Assembly (NCBI RefSeq): GCF_000633395.1
Contig: NZ_AYMU01000004.1
Location: 186,001 to 250,000 of the forward strand
Length of the DNA stretch: 64,000 nucleotides
DNA from: Pseudomonas sp. PH1b
GTDB lineage: Bacteria; Pseudomonadota; Gammaproteobacteria; Pseudomonadales; Pseudomonadaceae
Direction of reading: 5' to 3'
Part shown: in pieces, positions 1-7,604 of the stretch
Numbering within the stretch: the first letter of the stretch is position 1
Layout: every line of letters starts with the position of its first letter
Program-made: the position numbers and the translations under genes
The notes under the pieces: generated by a model
What the model was told of the DNA's origin: nothing
Databases searched by the model: none
Seen by the model: the letters and a program-made list of their open reading frames with translations, nothing else

Positions 1-467
1 ACAACCCAACGACACTGTCCGGTTATGGCATTGCAGATGGGGCAACAAAGACAGAGCTGGCGAGTGCAGTCAGCAAGTTGCTTCCCATTACGGGTGGACG
101 GCTGAACGGGTCGATACTGCTGTCGAATGACAGTAGCGATTCGCCGGAGTTTGGCTGGGTGACGCCCACTAGTGAAGCCCGCATGGACCTTGTGAACAAC
201 AACGTGAGGATCTTTTCAAGTTATGGCGGCGAGACAACGACGCCACTTCTTTTGAGTCTTCCAGACAAGACCGCAACCGTCTTTGGCAACCTGCTATGGA
301 ACTCCGGCAATTTTGACCCGGCGCGAAAAGCGGACAAGGCGACCACGCTTGCGGGGTATGGCATCACCGATGCACTGCCGGCGAACCGTTTTATCTATTC
401 TCGAAACGCCCCTGCTCCAACTGACGGCTCGGTCGGAACGCTTTGGCTGCAATACGAGGAACCCTAA
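1..467 (+). CDS. Tail fibre protein, C-terminal part (5' truncated by window)
   Basis: The reading frame is open from the first bases of the window (codons start at base 3), so this is the 3' end of a longer gene; the TTG at 78 is not its real start. The visible part carries two copies of the fibre motif T-L-(S/A)-G-Y-G-I-(A/T)-D, common in P2-like H fibres, and ends in a Trp-Leu-Gln-rich tail. It overlaps the next gene by one base (TAATG). Position just before the adhesin, chaperone and P2-like sheath genes matches the fibre slot of a contractile tailocin. The fibre would bind the target cell surface. Family placement is confident; the receptor cannot be read from sequence. Confidence 0.82.
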   Translation, partial: NPTTLSGYGIADGATKTELASAVSKLLPITGGRLNGSILLSNDSSDSPEFGWVTPTSEARMDLVNNNVRIFSSYGGETTTPLLLSLPDKTATVFGNLLWNSGNFDPARKADKATTLAGYGITDALPANRFIYSRNAPAPTDGSVGTLWLQYEEP

Positions 468-1237
468 TGAATTTCCACGTAAAACTCGATGGCGGTTACC
501 GGCCGGGTGTCATGCCTTATGTAAAGCTTGCAGAGGGTTGGCGAGAGGGAGCGGAACTGTTCATCAAAACCGAAAATGGGTGGCGCACGGTCTGGCGACG
601 AACCGTTGTGTTCATCAATACGGTGGAACGAGCGGGTGCGAGCATTTTCGAGCTCATGGGCAAACCGACCAAGGCGCGAAATTACCTCTTTATCAACCGT
701 GCAATGATCTACGGCGGTGGTGCGGGGTATTCGTTGAGAACGGGTGTTTTCCCACCAGGTTCCACGCTGAAAATCATTAATGAGCACTACATCCGTGGTG
801 CGGGCGGAGCAGGTGCCTATCCTCCTCGTCCCTTGCCTGGGGCCACAGCCTTTGTACTGGATTACCCAGCAACGCTGGACAACCGCAACGGTTACATTTT
901 CGGCGGTGGCGGCGGTGGTGGGGATGCCTACTGGCCCAACGTACTGCATACCGGTGGTGGCGGCGGCGCGGGACGCCCCGGTGGCGCGGGTGGTGGGATG
1001 TATCAAAACTCGACTTACGGATACGGCTACCCAGCGGCTGGCAGTCTGGATGCTGGTGGTGCCGGTGGTTGGTACACGGCTGGATGGAACGGTGGTGCCG
1101 GCGGTGCACCGGGTGCCCCTGGTGCTGCGTCAAGCAATCCAGGTGGTGCTGGCGGTTATTCGATTGAGAAAAATGGCAACAACTTGATCTTTGAAGGGGG
1201 CAATAGCCCCGATCGAGTAAAGGGGAATATCTTATGA
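467..1237 (+). CDS. Glycine-rich tail-tip adhesin-like protein
   Basis: 256 residues. The start at ATG 467 is chosen because it overlaps the fibre stop as TAATG. Residues 1-45 are rich in W, Y and G and look like an attachment domain. From about residue 83 to 240 the protein is dominated by Gly runs separated by short aromatic or proline loops, for example around YPPRPLP, YWPNVL, YGYGYP and WYTAGW. This alternation resembles the polyglycine-II sandwich adhesins (gp38 of T4-like phages such as S16) that sit at fibre tips and carry hypervariable receptor loops. The similarity is by pattern, not alignment. It lies between the fibre and its chaperone, consistent with a receptor-binding tip. It overlaps the next gene by four bases. 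Confidence 0.65.
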   Translation: MNFHVKLDGGYRPGVMPYVKLAEGWREGAELFIKTENGWRTVWRRTVVFINTVERAGASIFELMGKPTKARNYLFINRAMIYGGGAGYSLRTGVFPPGSTLKIINEHYIRGAGGAGAYPPRPLPGATAFVLDYPATLDNRNGYIFGGGGGGGDAYWPNVLHTGGGGGAGRPGGAGGGMYQNSTYGYGYPAAGSLDAGGAGGWYTAGWNGGAGGAPGAPGAASSNPGGAGGYSIEKNGNNLIFEGGNSPDRVKGNIL

Positions 1238-1683
1238 GCGGATTTAAAGTTCTCTCGGTGTCGGCTAGCGCTGGCACCATGCTTGTCGACTGGGGCAATG
1301 TGACGCTGAACCACTATATCCCCCAAGAAATCTTAACTTCTCCCGACATCGATGCATTGGCCTTGGCGAATGTGATCGAGGGCATGCGTCCGGCTCCTGC
1401 GGTCACCCTGGAACTGCCACCAGCACTTCAGGCAATAGTGGAACCCTTCAACCTGGATGATGAACGAGCCTGGCGCCTGGCCGAGCTCGCTGCGGTGACC
1501 TGGTTGCGCGATCGTCACCGTGATCAGCTTGAAATCAAGGCACCCACCAACCTCTCGGATCAGCAGTTCACCGAGCTGCTGGTGTACATGCAAGTCCTGC
1601 GCGACTGGCCGCAATCCCCGGACTTTCCGCAGATCGAGCAGCGTCCAGTGGCCCCGTCCTGGATCGCCGAACAAAGCCAATAA
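1234..1683 (+). CDS. Phage tail assembly chaperone (fibre-associated, APC type)
   Basis: 149 residues, starting in an ATGA overlap with the adhesin gene. The C-terminal half has the pattern WLRxRHxDQLEI, then ELLVYMQxLRDWPQ, then RPVAPSW, typical of the phage tail assembly chaperone family found after fibre genes in Pseudomonas prophages. A close homologue lies at 33441-33821, where it follows the fibre of the Mu-like tail. Both are followed by nearly the same GC hairpin terminator. Likely role: folding or attachment of the upstream fibre or adhesin. The N-terminal half differs between the two copies, which fits partner-specific binding. Confidence 0.75.
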   Translation: MSGFKVLSVSASAGTMLVDWGNVTLNHYIPQEILTSPDIDALALANVIEGMRPAPAVTLELPPALQAIVEPFNLDDERAWRLAELAAVTWLRDRHRDQLEIKAPTNLSDQQFTELLVYMQVLRDWPQSPDFPQIEQRPVAPSWIAEQSQ

Positions 1684-1708
1684 ACGCCCCGCACCGCCGG
1701 GGCGTTTT
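1684..1708 (+). terminator. Rho-independent terminator after fibre chaperone
   Basis: ACGCCCC and GGGGCGT arms around a short loop are followed by TTTT, immediately after the chaperone stop codon. The same hairpin type follows the homologous chaperone at 33822. Confidence 0.75.
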
Positions 1709-1742
1709 CCTTCCCGCTTCCCATTAATCAAACATCCCTTAC

Positions 1743-1766
1743 AGCCCCCTTCACCCGGGGCTTTTT
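1743..1766 (+). promoter_or_regulatory. Intercistronic hairpin with U-tract before the sheath gene
   Basis: AGCCCC/GGGGCT arms are followed by TTTTT, ending about 18 bases before the sheath ATG at 1785. It could be a leaky terminator or attenuator, or an mRNA 5'-end stabiliser. It is one of a repeated series in this island. Confidence 0.55.
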
Positions 1767-1784
1767 CATGTCTGGAGTTTATCC

Positions 1785-2951
1785 ATGAGTGGTTTTTTCC
1801 ACGGCGTTACCGTCACCAACGTCGACACCGGCACGCGGACTATTTCGCTGCCGTCGTCTTCGATCATCGGCCTGGTGGACACCTTCACCGAAGGTCCGAC
1901 CGCCACTGCCAAGGTCAATGACCTGCTGCTGATCACCAACGAGCGCGAGGCCATTGCAGCCTGGGGCCCGGATGCGGCCATCACCAAGGCCTGCCAGGCC
2001 ATCTATCAGCGGGCCAAGGCGGTGATCGTCGCTTGTGGCGTGGCCAAGGTGGCGGACGCGGCCGAGCAGACCTCGGCGATCATCGGCGGGGTGCTGGCCG
2101 ACGGCAAGCGCACCGGCCTGCAGGCGCTGCTGGACGGCAAGAGCCGTTTCAACGCCCAGCCGCGGTTGCTGGTCACCCCCAAGCACAGTTCGACCCAGGC
2201 GGTCGGCACTGCGCTGGTGGCCCTGGCCGACAAGCTGCGTGGCCTGGCGATCATCGATGGCCCCAACAGCACCGACGAAGCGGCCATGGCGTATGCCAAG
2301 AATTTCGGTGCCAAGCGCGCCTACATGGTCGACCCGGGCATTCAGTACTGGGACAACGGCGCCAGCGCCAGCGTCGATGCGCCGGCTTCGGCCTGGGTTG
2401 CGGGCCTGTTTGCCTGGACCGACAACGAGTACGGCTTCTGGGCCTCGCCGTCGAACAAGGAGTTCGTCGGCATCACCGGCACCACCCGCTCCATCGAGTT
2501 CCTGGACGGTGATGAAACCTGCCGCGCCAACCTGCTGAACAACGCCAACATCACCACCATCATTCGCGACGACGGCTTCCGCCTGTGGGGCAACCGCACC
2601 TTGTCCAGCGATCCGAAGTGGGCCTTTGTCACTCGGGTACGGACGATGGACATCGTCATGGACGCGATCCTCTACGGCCACAAATGGGCAGTGGACCGCT
2701 CGATCACCGCGACCTACGTCAAGGACGTCACCGAGGGCCTGCAGGCGTTCATGCGTGATCTGAAGAACCAGGGCGCGATCATCAATTTCGAGGTCTACGC
2801 CGACACCGAACTCAACACCGCCAGCCAGCTGGAGCAGGGCAAGGTGTACTGGAACATCCGCTTCACCGACGTGCCACCGGCGGAAAACCCCAACTTCCGC
2901 GTCGAGGTCACCAACCAATGGCTGACCGAAGTCCTCGAACACACCGCTTAA
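1785..2951 (+). CDS. Contractile tail sheath protein (P2 FI-like)
   Basis: 388 residues, close to P2 gpFI (396). The N-terminus FHGVTVTNVDTGTR, the segment SSSIIGLVDTF and the ITNEREA region are typical of P2-type sheath proteins. The C-terminal part, with the INFEVYADTELN and NPNFRVEVT segments, is the inner handshake domain that locks onto the tube. The sheath contracts to drive the tube through the target envelope. ATG at 1785 is chosen because it follows the hairpin and a short purine-rich leader. The tube gene follows 12 bases downstream, the usual FI-FII order. The family is clear. Confidence 0.95.
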   Translation: MSGFFHGVTVTNVDTGTRTISLPSSSIIGLVDTFTEGPTATAKVNDLLLITNEREAIAAWGPDAAITKACQAIYQRAKAVIVACGVAKVADAAEQTSAIIGGVLADGKRTGLQALLDGKSRFNAQPRLLVTPKHSSTQAVGTALVALADKLRGLAIIDGPNSTDEAAMAYAKNFGAKRAYMVDPGIQYWDNGASASVDAPASAWVAGLFAWTDNEYGFWASPSNKEFVGITGTTRSIEFLDGDETCRANLLNNANITTIIRDDGFRLWGNRTLSSDPKWAFVTRVRTMDIVMDAILYGHKWAVDRSITATYVKDVTEGLQAFMRDLKNQGAIINFEVYADTELNTASQLEQGKVYWNIRFTDVPPAENPNFRVEVTNQWLTEVLEHTA

Positions 2952-2963
2952 GGAGCAGCAGCA

Positions 2964-3473
2964 ATGGCAATGATTCCCGAAACCCTGGCGAACATGAACC
3001 TGTTCGTCGATGGCATCAGCTTTCAAGGCGACGTGCCGAGCCTGACCCTGCCCAAGTTGACCCTCAAGACCGAGGAGCATCGCGTCGGCGGCATGGATGT
3101 GCCGGTGGAACTGGACATGGGCATGGAGAAACAAGAGGCCGGTTTCACCACCACCGGCGTGCGCCGCGAGTCGCTGAAGATGTTCGGCCTGGCCGATGGC
3201 AGCGGTTTCAACGGTGTGTTCCGTGGCGCCTTCAAGGGCCTCAAGGGCAAGGTGACCCCGGTGATCGTCACCCTGCGCGGCCTGCTGAAAGAGGTCGACA
3301 TGGGCGACTGGAAGTCCGGCGACAAGGCCGAGGTCAAGCACAACGTGGCCCTGACCTACTACAAGCTGGAAGTCGACGGTCGCCTGATCTACGAGATCGA
3401 TGCCCTGGGCATGAAGCGCGTGATCAACGGTGTCGACCAACTGGCGGCGCAACGTTCGGCCCTGGGCCTGTAA
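2964..3473 (+). CDS. Tail tube protein (P2 FII-like)
   Basis: 169 residues, like P2 gpFII (172). Recognisable by MIPETLANMNLFVDG at the start, the TLPKLTLKTEEHR segment, and the GGMDVPVELDMGM stretch. These proteins form the rigid inner tube as stacked hexamers inside the sheath. An AAGGAGCAG ribosome-binding site precedes the ATG. It lies between sheath and chaperone E, as in P2. There is no sign of truncation. Confidence 0.95.
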   Translation: MAMIPETLANMNLFVDGISFQGDVPSLTLPKLTLKTEEHRVGGMDVPVELDMGMEKQEAGFTTTGVRRESLKMFGLADGSGFNGVFRGAFKGLKGKVTPVIVTLRGLLKEVDMGDWKSGDKAEVKHNVALTYYKLEVDGRLIYEIDALGMKRVINGVDQLAAQRSALGL

Positions 3474-3486
3474 GGAAACCACCAGC

Positions 3487-3792
3487 ATGTCTCAAGCAAT
3501 CAGCAAGACCCCGGCGTGGATGACCCTGAGCGCGGAAAACGTGGTGATCAGCCTCAGCAAGCCGGTGGAGATGAACGGCGTGGTCTGCGACCAGGTCACC
3601 TTGCGCGCCCCCACTGTGCGTGATGTGCGCGCGGCCAATGCCGGGGCTTCCGGTGATGACGAACAGCGCGAGCTGATGCTGTTTTCCAGCCTGGCGCAAA
3701 TCAGTGCCAAGGACCTGGAGGGCATGGCGCTCAAGGACTATCAGCGCCTGCAGGCCGGTTATTTTCGCCTGGTGCAAGACGACGAGCTTTGA
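3487..3792 (+). CDS. Tail assembly chaperone (P2 gpE-like), 0-frame product
   Basis: 101 residues from ATG 3487. It is acidic in its second half and has the pattern of P2 E-type tape-measure chaperones (tail assembly chaperone families encoded just before the tape measure gene). It would coat the tape measure before tube polymerisation. The last codons read GAG CTT TGA C. The CTT TGA C string is the core of the RF2 (prfB) +1 frameshift site, and a +1 shift there enters the frame of the short E'-like segment to 3904. A Shine-Dalgarno-like stimulator as strong as in prfB is not obvious. Function by position and family; the recoding is inferred. Confidence 0.8.
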   Translation: MSQAISKTPAWMTLSAENVVISLSKPVEMNGVVCDQVTLRAPTVRDVRAANAGASGDDEQRELMLFSSLAQISAKDLEGMALKDYQRLQAGYFRLVQDDEL

Positions 3793-3793
3793 C
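3787..3793 (+). other. Candidate +1 programmed frameshift site (CTT TGA C)
   Basis: The 0-frame codons are GAG CTT TGA, with the following base C. A +1 slip of the CTT tRNA onto TTT would continue at GAC 3791 and read to the stop at 3902-3904. The +1 frame is open through the overlap and encodes a GpE-like tail. P2 itself uses a -1 slip on T6G for the same fusion, so the mechanism would differ here. Confidence 0.5.
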
Positions 3794-3802
3794 CCTGCGG
3801 TG

Positions 3803-3904
3803 ATGAAGATGGCGGCGAAGCGGCTCGCCAGCGAGCTGCATTTCGCCGCTGAGGAAATCATGACCATGAGGTTTTCCGACATGGTCTGGTGGCTCACGGA
3901 TTGA
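3803..3904 (+). CDS. GpE'-like tail chaperone extension (P2 GpE family)
   Basis: A short frame reading MKMAAKRLASELHFAAEEI then MTMRFSDMVWWLTD. This matches the layout of the P2 GpE' family: a hydrophobic-aromatic helix, then an M-(S/R)-x-x-(D/E)-M/L-x-W ending. It may be made as a fusion to the upstream chaperone by +1 recoding at 3787-3793, in which case translation enters at GAC 3791, or start independently at ATG 3803. It ends 29 bases before the tape measure gene, exactly where E' lies in P2. It is too short to call on similarity alone; position raises confidence. Confidence 0.6.
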   Translation: MKMAAKRLASELHFAAEEIMTMRFSDMVWWLTD

Positions 3905-3933
3905 GCCCATCACCCACAGAGCAGGAGTAGCAG

Positions 3934-6507
3934 ATGGCGAGCAAGCTGGAATCGGGACTGGTGGTGATTGGTACTGCCCTCAGTTCGACGTGGGACGCCG
4001 CCTTCAAGACAGTGGAAGGCCGGATCAGGCAATTGCAGGAGCAGGGCAGCAAGGCCAGGGTGCTGGAACAGACCATTGGCCAGACTTTGCGCCTGCAGGA
4101 CCAATGGAAAAAGGCCCATGACTCCGGCGCCGCTTCCGCCGCCGGGCTGTTGCGCCGGTTGGAGCAGAGTCGGGATGGCCTGCGTCAGCAGGGTGTGCAG
4201 GTGCACAAACTGCGTCAGGAGTATCAGGCCCTGGGTAAGGTGGCCCGTGGCTCCGCCCTGCAGGCCCGGGGGCAGCAGCAGATCGACCAGGGCAAGGCTG
4301 ACTTCAAGGCGGCGTATGGCTTGGCCAAGGACGGGATCGGCAAGCTGGCCATCCCGGTCAAGATCAATGCCGATTATCAGGCGCTGATCCGCGACATCGC
4401 GATCAAGGCCAATGTGGCCAACCAGCCTCAGGAAGCACAGTTGAGCCGCACGGTCACTCAGACCTCGCGTGACACGGGGATGGCCCGTAACGACGTGGCC
4501 GCTCTGGTGAGCCAGATGACCAGCAGCGGCATGTCGCTGGACAAGGCGCAAGGCTACGCCGGGTTGGCCGCCAAGTTTGCGGTGGGGCAGGGCGCGAGTG
4601 TCGAAGACACCGCAAAACTGATGCGGGCCTTGGAGCTGAAAGCTGGAATCAGTGATCCCAAGGTCATGGAGCAGGCCCTGGAGGCTATCGCCCTGCAGGG
4701 GCAGTCGGGCAATTTTGAAGCCGCCGACATGGCGCGTCTGCTCCCGGCGCTGCTCCACAGCGCAAGCGCGCAAGGGCTTGCCGGTATGGATGCGGTGAGC
4801 CAGCTGGGGGCGATGCTGCAAGTGCAGATGAACACCGCGGGCGGTGCTGATCAGGCCGCGGGGCAACTGCAGAACTGGATAGGCAAGATCGGCTCCGGTG
4901 AGGCGGTCAAAGCCTACGAAGAGGCCGGCATTGATTATCAGGCTTCGCTGAACACCGGCATCCAGAAGGGCATGTCGAGCCTGGAGGCGAGCTTTGCCCT
5001 GGCCATGCGTTACGTCAGGGCCATCGATCCGGCCAAGGCCGCGAAGATGGCCGAGGCCCAGGCGCAGATCAGCAAGGAAACCGACCCGGCCAAGGCCAAG
5101 GCAACCCTTGAGGCTCTGGAAGAGTCCCTGCGCACCGGCGACCTGTTCACCGATATGCAGATCAAGGCGGCCTTGCTGGCCCAGACCCAGGGCCGGCAGC
5201 AGTACGAGCAAGTGAAGAAGGATTCGTTGAGCGCCTCTGGCGTTCTCGCCAGGAACCTCGCCGAGCGCCGAGAAGCCTCCAGGCAGTTGTGGGCTGAAGC
5301 CGAGCAGGCCATCGACGAAGGCCAGCGGGTGGTGGGAGAGGCCCTGCGACCCGCGACGGACCTAGCGGCCAAGGGCATCACCCTATTGGTCGGCAAGCTG
5401 AGCGAACTGGCGGAACAGACCCCATCGTTGGTGCAGGGTGTGGCTGCCTTGGGCGCCGCTTATGTCGCGGTGAAAAAACTCATGGCCGTCTACACCATGG
5501 GCAAGGGCCTGCTGAATGTCTTGCGGGGTGGGTTGAAGGTCGACCCCAACCTTGTCCAGCGCGTGTTTGTCACCAATGCACTGGGAATGGGCGCGGGTGA
5601 TTACGACCTCGACGGAGGCAGGAACAGGAAGGGCAACAAAGGCGGCAATGGTCGCGCTGGCGCAAAGCCCAAGCGCGGCGTGCTCGGTCGCGTTTTCCAG
5701 ACCCTGAAAAATGTATTCAGCCCAGGCAATTTGAGCCGTTTGGCCCAGGCTGGGATGAGAGTCGGCACGGTTGCAGGGAACGGCTTGATGTCTCTGTTGC
5801 GTGGCGCCAAGTCGCTAGTCAAGCGTGGTGGTGTCCTGTCGGTACTGGATGCCGGTCTTCAGATCGCAGACACCTATCAGAATGCCAAGACCCGCGACGA
5901 GAAGGCCGAAGGCTATGGCGGCGCGGCTGGAGGGTTGGTCGGCGCTTGGGCGGGGGCGAAAATGGGTGCGGCTGCCGGGGCTGCCATTGGTTCTGTCGTA
6001 CCAGGGCTTGGCACTGCCTTTGGCGGCGCTGTAGGAACCGTCCTTGGTGGTGCTCTTGGTTACTGGGGCGGCGGCGCACTGGGCGCCTATGCCGGCAAGG
6101 CGATGTTTGGCTCTGACGAGTCGCTCAAGCAAATGCCCGCCGCCGGTCCGCTGATGATGCGCAACGCCGGGCAGAACCTCCCGCCGGTCATGGGCGACAT
6201 CGCGAAATCCTTCCAGAGCGGTCAGACACCGCCGCTGATGGGGCAGGCAGTGCGTTCGATGGCCAGTCCATTGGCGTCCACCGCGACGCCGGCCACGATC
6301 AATCCGCCGGAGTCGTTCAAGTCTCAGTTGCCCCCCGTCATCGAACAGCAGTTCAGCTTCGCGCCCTACCTGTCGATCTCGGTCCAGGGCGATGTGCGCG
6401 ACCCTGCGCAACTGGCTCGGGAACTGGAACCGCACCTGCGCTGGCAGTTCGACGAGTACAGCCGCCAGGCTGCCGCTCGCCAGCTGTTCGACGCCGCACA
6501 CGTTTAA
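3934..6507 (+). CDS. Tail tape measure protein (P2 gpT-like)
   Basis: 857 residues, near P2 gpT (815). Residues 1-140 are charged and helix-rich, with many Q, K, E and R, and likely form coiled coil. Residues about 140-340 carry the conserved TP901-type tape measure core, around NADYQALIRDIA and TSRDTGMARNDV. A long Gly/Ala-rich hydrophobic stretch at about 650-730 could insert into the target membrane. It sets tail length (a rough inference of about 0.13 micrometre from residue count) and is ejected during attack. It follows the E/E' chaperone and precedes U, as in P2. Leader AGCAGGAGTAGCAG gives a good ribosome-binding site. Confidence 0.93.
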   Translation: MASKLESGLVVIGTALSSTWDAAFKTVEGRIRQLQEQGSKARVLEQTIGQTLRLQDQWKKAHDSGAASAAGLLRRLEQSRDGLRQQGVQVHKLRQEYQALGKVARGSALQARGQQQIDQGKADFKAAYGLAKDGIGKLAIPVKINADYQALIRDIAIKANVANQPQEAQLSRTVTQTSRDTGMARNDVAALVSQMTSSGMSLDKAQGYAGLAAKFAVGQGASVEDTAKLMRALELKAGISDPKVMEQALEAIALQGQSGNFEAADMARLLPALLHSASAQGLAGMDAVSQLGAMLQVQMNTAGGADQAAGQLQNWIGKIGSGEAVKAYEEAGIDYQASLNTGIQKGMSSLEASFALAMRYVRAIDPAKAAKMAEAQAQISKETDPAKAKATLEALEESLRTGDLFTDMQIKAALLAQTQGRQQYEQVKKDSLSASGVLARNLAERREASRQLWAEAEQAIDEGQRVVGEALRPATDLAAKGITLLVGKLSELAEQTPSLVQGVAALGAAYVAVKKLMAVYTMGKGLLNVLRGGLKVDPNLVQRVFVTNALGMGAGDYDLDGGRNRKGNKGGNGRAGAKPKRGVLGRVFQTLKNVFSPGNLSRLAQAGMRVGTVAGNGLMSLLRGAKSLVKRGGVLSVLDAGLQIADTYQNAKTRDEKAEGYGGAAGGLVGAWAGAKMGAAAGAAIGSVVPGLGTAFGGAVGTVLGGALGYWGGGALGAYAGKAMFGSDESLKQMPAAGPLMMRNAGQNLPPVMGDIAKSFQSGQTPPLMGQAVRSMASPLASTATPATINPPESFKSQLPPVIEQQFSFAPYLSISVQGDVRDPAQLARELEPHLRWQFDEYSRQAAARQLFDAAHV

Positions 6508-6516
6508 GGAGAAGGC

Positions 6517-7362
6517 ATGGCTTACATGGAACAGCTGCAGTCGGGGCTGGGTTCCCTGGTGGCGGCAGCAGAGGCGGGCCGGCGCAGCGCGGATGCAATG
6601 CTGGGGCCCATGAACGGCGCCATCAGCGACATCGGCGGCGCCGCCCTGGAGCTGGAGAACCTGCCCTTGGTCGGGCCGGTGCTGGGCGCCAAGCTGCAGC
6701 GCACGATGCGTGGCATCAGTGCCGCGCAGTCGGCCGTCGGAGAGGTGGCGGCCCAATACAGCCAGGCGGTGACGGTGGCGGGGCAGGTCCAGCAGCGCCT
6801 TGGCGCGCTGCAGGAACAGGTGGCCAAGGCTGGCGCGGCGGTCAACCGGATCGGCGGGCAGATCAGCCCCGCCCTGGGCAACATCTTCCCGACGGCGGCG
6901 TTTGTCGAACAAACCACACCGGCGGCCGAGGCGGTAAAACCTTTTCCCCACCTGTTGATCCTGCAGCCCCTTGGGGCGGGCGCCCAGCCTTACTACTTCA
7001 ACGTCGACACCGCAGCCTTCGAGGAACTGCGGCGCCAGACCGGGTTTCGCTGGGCCGGCCAGGAGCGCCTGAGCCGCAGTGTCGCCCAGCAAGCAGTGGG
7101 CCAGGGCGAAGAGCGGATCACCCTCAAGGGCGCGGTGTTCCCCGGGTTCAAGGGCGGCCTGGGGCAGTTGCAGACCCTGCGCAGCATCGGCCAGCGCTTG
7201 CAGCCGCTGAGCCTGACCACGGGCTATGGAGAAGTACTGGGCACCTGGTGCCTCACCAGCATCGAGGAAGATCAGAGCCATCTGCTGGCCGGTGGCATCC
7301 CTCGCAAACAAGGTTTTTCATTGGAGTTCGTAAGCTATGGCGACGACTTGCAGAACGTCTGA
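6517..7362 (+). CDS. Tail protein U-like, with N-terminal extension
   Basis: 281 residues. The C-terminal 140 residues, from about LLILQPLGAG through KGAVFPGFKGG to SLEFVSYG, match the P2 GpU family, which caps or completes tail assembly. P2 gpU is only about 159 residues, so there is an extra N-terminal part of roughly 130 residues rich in Ala, Gln and Gly, perhaps helical. It begins nine bases after the tape measure stop with an AAGGAG site. Its 3' end overlaps gene X by 26 bases. The extension may bind the tape measure or baseplate; that is inference. Confidence 0.85.
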   Translation: MAYMEQLQSGLGSLVAAAEAGRRSADAMLGPMNGAISDIGGAALELENLPLVGPVLGAKLQRTMRGISAAQSAVGEVAAQYSQAVTVAGQVQQRLGALQEQVAKAGAAVNRIGGQISPALGNIFPTAAFVEQTTPAAEAVKPFPHLLILQPLGAGAQPYYFNVDTAAFEELRRQTGFRWAGQERLSRSVAQQAVGQGEERITLKGAVFPGFKGGLGQLQTLRSIGQRLQPLSLTTGYGEVLGTWCLTSIEEDQSHLLAGGIPRKQGFSLEFVSYGDDLQNV

Positions 7363-7543
7363 CGGGGACTTGCTCGATACCTTGTGCCACCAGTACTACG
7401 GCCACCTCAACGGCTGTGTCGAAGAGGTGCTGGATGCCAACCAGGGATTGGCCGACGAGCCCCAGCCGTTTCGCGCCGGGGTACTGATCCGGCTGCCAAA
7501 GCTGCCGTCCCGCGCCGAGGCCATGGTCCAGCTATGGGACTGA
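7337..7543 (+). CDS. Tail protein X (P2 gpX-like, LysM-type)
   Basis: 68 residues, matching P2 gpX in size. The pattern DLLDTLCHQYYG, then VLDANQGLA, then GVLIRLP is the minimal LysM-like fold of the tail protein X family, believed to bind peptidoglycan or bridge baseplate parts. ATG 7337 lies inside the end of the U gene, an overlap often seen for U-X. Gene D follows 61 bases later behind a hairpin. Confidence 0.9.
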   Translation: MATTCRTSDGDLLDTLCHQYYGHLNGCVEEVLDANQGLADEPQPFRAGVLIRLPKLPSRAEAMVQLWD

Positions 7544-7560
7544 GCCCGGGTTCAATCCAC

Positions 7561-7590
7561 CCACCCCGTCGAGTACGGGGTGGGCTTTTT
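7561..7590 (+). promoter_or_regulatory. Intercistronic hairpin with U-tract before gene D
   Basis: CCACCCCGT and ACGGGGTGG arms are followed by TTTTT and then the CTGGAGCAAG ribosome-binding region of gene D. It is a strong stem and could act as a partial terminator. Confidence 0.6.
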
Positions 7591-7604
7591 CTGGAGCAAG
7601 GTTC

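Noticed and set aside
78..467. TTG at 78 as the start of a complete 129-residue protein
   Set aside because: The frame is open upstream to the window edge with matching fibre repeats, so it is a truncated gene.
283..780. Long alternative frame across the fibre/adhesin junction
   Set aside because: Arg/His-rich translation with no family pattern; a shadow of the real genes.
1779..3488. Long minus-strand frame opposite the sheath and tube genes
   Set aside because: Typical high-GC antisense shadow, with low-complexity Gly/His/Val-rich translation; the + strand genes are clear family members.
3910..5211. Long minus-strand frame opposite the tape measure gene
   Set aside because: Shadow frame in GC-rich coding sequence; no recognisable domain.
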